Notes under the pieces: generated by a model
Told to the model about the DNA's origin: nothing
Database searches by the model: none
Seen by the model: the letters and a program-made list of their open reading frames with translations, nothing else
Origin: an uncultured bacterium
GTDB taxonomy: Bacteria; Planctomycetota; Phycisphaerae; Phycisphaerales; SM1A02
Direction: 5' to 3'
NCBI GenBank assembly: GCA_903867275.1
Contig: CAIPQY010000348.1
Coordinates: forward strand, 1 to 7,660
DNA: 7,660 bases
Shown: piece after piece, positions 5,855 to 7,660 of the stretch
Numbering within the stretch: position 1 is the stretch's first letter
Layout of the letters: each line of letters opens with the position of its first letter
Position numbers and translations under genes: made by a program

Positions 5855-7660
5855 GTGCATCTTCTCTTCCTGACAGACAACTTCCCGCCCGAGGTCAACG
5901 CGCCCGCCAGCCGCACGTTCGAGCACTGCCGCGAATGGGTGCGCAAGGGCCATCGCGTGACGGTGATCACCTGCGCCCCGAACTTCCCGAAGGGCAAGGT
6001 GTTCGACGGCTACCAGAACAAGGCGTTCCAGACCGAGACCGTCGAGGGCATCGAGGTGATCCGGGTGTGGTCGTACATCACGGCCAACGAGGGGTTCGTG
6101 CGTCGCATCCTGGACTACCTCAGCTTCATGGCCAGCGCGATCGTCGCCAGCCCGCGCGTGCGTGGCGTGGATCTGGTCATCGGCACGTCGCCGCAGTTCT
6201 TCACGGCGGTGGCCGCGTATGTGGTGAGCCGCATGAAGCGCATCCCGTACGTGTTCGAGCTCCGCGACCTGTGGCCGGAGTCCATCAAGGCCGTCGGTGC
6301 CATGAAGGAGTCGTTCGCCATCCGCATGCTGGAGCGGCTGGAGATGTTCCTGTACCGCAAGGCCGCGCGCATCGTGTCGGTGACCGAGTCGTTCAAGCAG
6401 GTGCTGATGCGCCGCGGCATCGAGAGCACCAAGATCGAGGTGGTCACGAACGGCGTGGATGTGTCGCAGTTCAAGCCGCGGCCGAAGGATCCGGAACTCA
6501 CGCGCAAGCTTGGTCTGGAGGGCAAGTTCGTCGCGGGCTACATCGGCACGCACGGCATGGCGCACGCGCTGGAGACGCTGCTGCAGGCGGCCGACCGTCT
6601 GCGTGGTCAGAACTTCGCGTTCATCTTCCTGGGCGACGGCGCGCGCAAGCAGGCGCTGCGCGAGATGGCCGACCAGATGAAGCTGGACAACGTGGTGTTC
6701 ATCGACTCGGTGCCCAAGGCCGACGTGCCCAAGTACTGGTCGCTGCTCGACGTTTCCATCATCCACCTGCGCAAGACCGAGCTCTTCACCACGGTGATCC
6801 CGTCCAAGCTGTTCGAGTGCATGGGCATGGGCATTCCGGTGCTGCACGGCGTGGAGGGCGAGTCGGCCGACATCGTTCGCCGCGAGCAGGTCGGCATCCC
6901 GTTCGAGCCCGAGGGGGTGGATCAGCTGTGCGAGGCGCTGCAGTCGCTGAAGTCGGATCCCGCCCGGCTGGCGCGCTTCCGCGAGCAGTGCCTGCGTGCG
7001 GCCGGCAACTACGACCGCACCTATCTGGCGCTGCGCATGCTCAAGGTGCTCGAGGATGCGGCGGCGCGCGTGCCTGCCGCTCCGATGAAGGTGCTGCTGC
7101 TGAATCAGGTGTTCTGGCCCGATGTCGCGGCCACGGCGCAGCACGGCCACGATCTGGGGCGGTATCTGGCGCAGCACGGCGTGCAGGTGACGGCGCTCGC
7201 CTCGCGCAGCCTGTACAGCGAGACCGGCAAGGCGCTGCCGCGCGAGGGAGGCGTGGACGGCATCCGCATCGTGCGCGCCGGGCAGAGCAGGTTCGGCAAG
7301 ACGGCACTGGCCGCCCGCGCGTTCGACTTCGTCTCCTTCTATCTGGCCGCACTGTGGAGGGCGATCTGGTTGCCACGACAGGACATCGTGGTGTGCTTCA
7401 CCACGCCTCCGTTCATCGCGTTCGTGGGCATCCTGCTGCGCTGGCTCAAGGGCACCAAGGTGGTCTGCTGGACCATGGACCTGTATCCCGACGTGCCGGT
7501 GGCCGCAGGCGTGCTGCGCCGCGGGTCCCTTGCACACAGCCTGTTCGATGCGGTGGACCGCTTCTCCCTGCGTCATGCCGACCGCGTGGTGGTGCTGGGC
7601 CGTTGCATGCAGCAGCGCCTGCTCGAGAAGGGCGTCGACCCGAAGCGGATGGAAGTGATC
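5855..7660 (+). CDS. Tandem GT4 glycosyltransferase: two WbuB-like domains in one reading frame, 3' end beyond window
   Basis: Translation by hand from GTG 5855 gives 602 codons without a stop up to the right edge. Residues 1 to about 400 form a complete GT-B glycosyltransferase of family 4, WbuB-like. The N-terminal half starts MHLLFLTDNFPPEVNAPASR and carries ELRDLWPES (D138). The NDP-sugar half has TNGVD (198-202), GTHGMAHALE (231-240), a GDGAR turn and PSKLFE (E321). The first Glu of the usual E-x7-E motif is replaced by Thr313, as far as the alignment can be judged by eye. After a linker of about ten Ala/Pro-rich residues, a second GT4 N-terminal half begins at residue 411. Such enzymes act at the cytoplasmic membrane face and move sugars from nucleotide donors to lipid-linked acceptors. 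Donor and linkage cannot be inferred. The gene starts one base after the heparinase-like stop, with GGAG 5 nt upstream, so it is coupled to the operon. If domain two is complete, the protein would be about 800 residues. Confidence 0.9.
   Translation, partial: MHLLFLTDNFPPEVNAPASRTFEHCREWVRKGHRVTVITCAPNFPKGKVFDGYQNKAFQTETVEGIEVIRVWSYITANEGFVRRILDYLSFMASAIVASPRVRGVDLVIGTSPQFFTAVAAYVVSRMKRIPYVFELRDLWPESIKAVGAMKESFAIRMLERLEMFLYRKAARIVSVTESFKQVLMRRGIESTKIEVVTNGVDVSQFKPRPKDPELTRKLGLEGKFVAGYIGTHGMAHALETLLQAADRLRGQNFAFIFLGDGARKQALREMADQMKLDNVVFIDSVPKADVPKYWSLLDVSIIHLRKTELFTTVIPSKLFECMGMGIPVLHGVEGESADIVRREQVGIPFEPEGVDQLCEALQSLKSDPARLARFREQCLRAAGNYDRTYLALRMLKVLEDAAARVPAAPMKVLLLNQVFWPDVAATAQHGHDLGRYLAQHGVQVTALASRSLYSETGKALPREGGVDGIRIVRAGQSRFGKTALAARAFDFVSFYLAALWRAIWLPRQDIVVCFTTPPFIAFVGILLRWLKGTKVVCWTMDLYPDVPVAAGVLRRGSLAHSLFDAVDRFSLRHADRVVVLGRCMQQRLLEKGVDPKRMEVI
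7085..7660 (+). other. Second GT4 domain of the tandem glycosyltransferase (N-terminal half only)
   Basis: This segment covers residues 411-602 of the frame that opens at 5855. It begins MKVLLLNQVFWPDVAATAQH, the kind of sequence that normally opens a free-standing GT4 protein. It continues with VVCFTTPPFIAFVG and M-D-L-Y-P-D, whose Asp is residue 542, 132 residues into the domain; the matching Asp of domain one is residue 138. A helix followed by ADRVVVLGRCMQQRLLEKGV parallels ARIVSVTESFKQVLMRRGI of domain one. So the two halves are homologous but clearly diverged, not a recent duplication. No Shine-Dalgarno-like sequence is close upstream of the ATG at 7085 and no stop precedes it, so independent initiation is unlikely but not excluded. 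The UDP-sugar-binding half lies beyond the window. Confidence 0.8.

Noticed and set aside
5840..7576. Minus-strand open frame of 578 codons opposite the tandem glycosyltransferase
   Set aside because: The product is His/Arg/Gln-rich with no recognisable motif. The plus-strand frame carries GT4 motifs through the whole stretch.

Overview
This window is a strongly GC-rich stretch of bacterial DNA, with most third codon positions G or C. It carries part of a surface or extracellular polysaccharide biosynthesis locus. The gene content (O-acyltransferase, UDP-GlcNAc 2-epimerase, WbuB-like GT4 glycosyltransferases) suggests a Gram-negative-type organism. The codon style would suit Gemmatimonadota or a high-GC proteobacterium, but nothing here fixes the taxon.

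Layout. Positions 1-823 (minus strand) hold a membrane acyltransferase of the acyltransferase-3 (OafA-like) family. It starts at a GTG, and its C-terminus lies beyond the left edge. A 148-bp divergent intergenic region (824-971) separates it from a plus-strand operon that fills the rest of the window. In order, the operon encodes a 713-aa bi-domain oxidoreductase (a zinc-less alcohol-dehydrogenase-like half fused to a Gfo/Idh/MocA half), a non-hydrolysing UDP-GlcNAc 2-epimerase (wecB type), a heparinase II/III-family protein with no visible signal peptide, and a very long glycosyltransferase reading frame still open at the right edge. The junctions are a 4-nt overlap (ATGA), a 1-nt overlap (TGATG) and a 1-nt gap (TAG-C-GTG), so the four genes are almost certainly co-transcribed and probably translationally coupled.

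How the genes may work together. The epimerase would supply UDP-ManNAc. The bi-domain oxidoreductase probably carries out a redox step on a sugar, a sugar nucleotide or a glycan residue. The glycosyltransferases would assemble the repeat unit, and the divergent acyltransferase could acylate it. The heparinase-like protein would act on the uronate- or hexosamine-containing product or on an intermediate. The first four roles follow from the protein families; the assembled pathway is inference.

The most unusual feature is the last gene. A complete WbuB-like GT4 domain (residues 1 to about 400) runs without a stop codon, through a linker of about ten residues, into a second GT4 domain. That second domain starts with its own typical N-terminus (MKVLLLNQ, at 7085). 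It looks like a single-chain tandem glycosyltransferase made from two genes that are usually separate.
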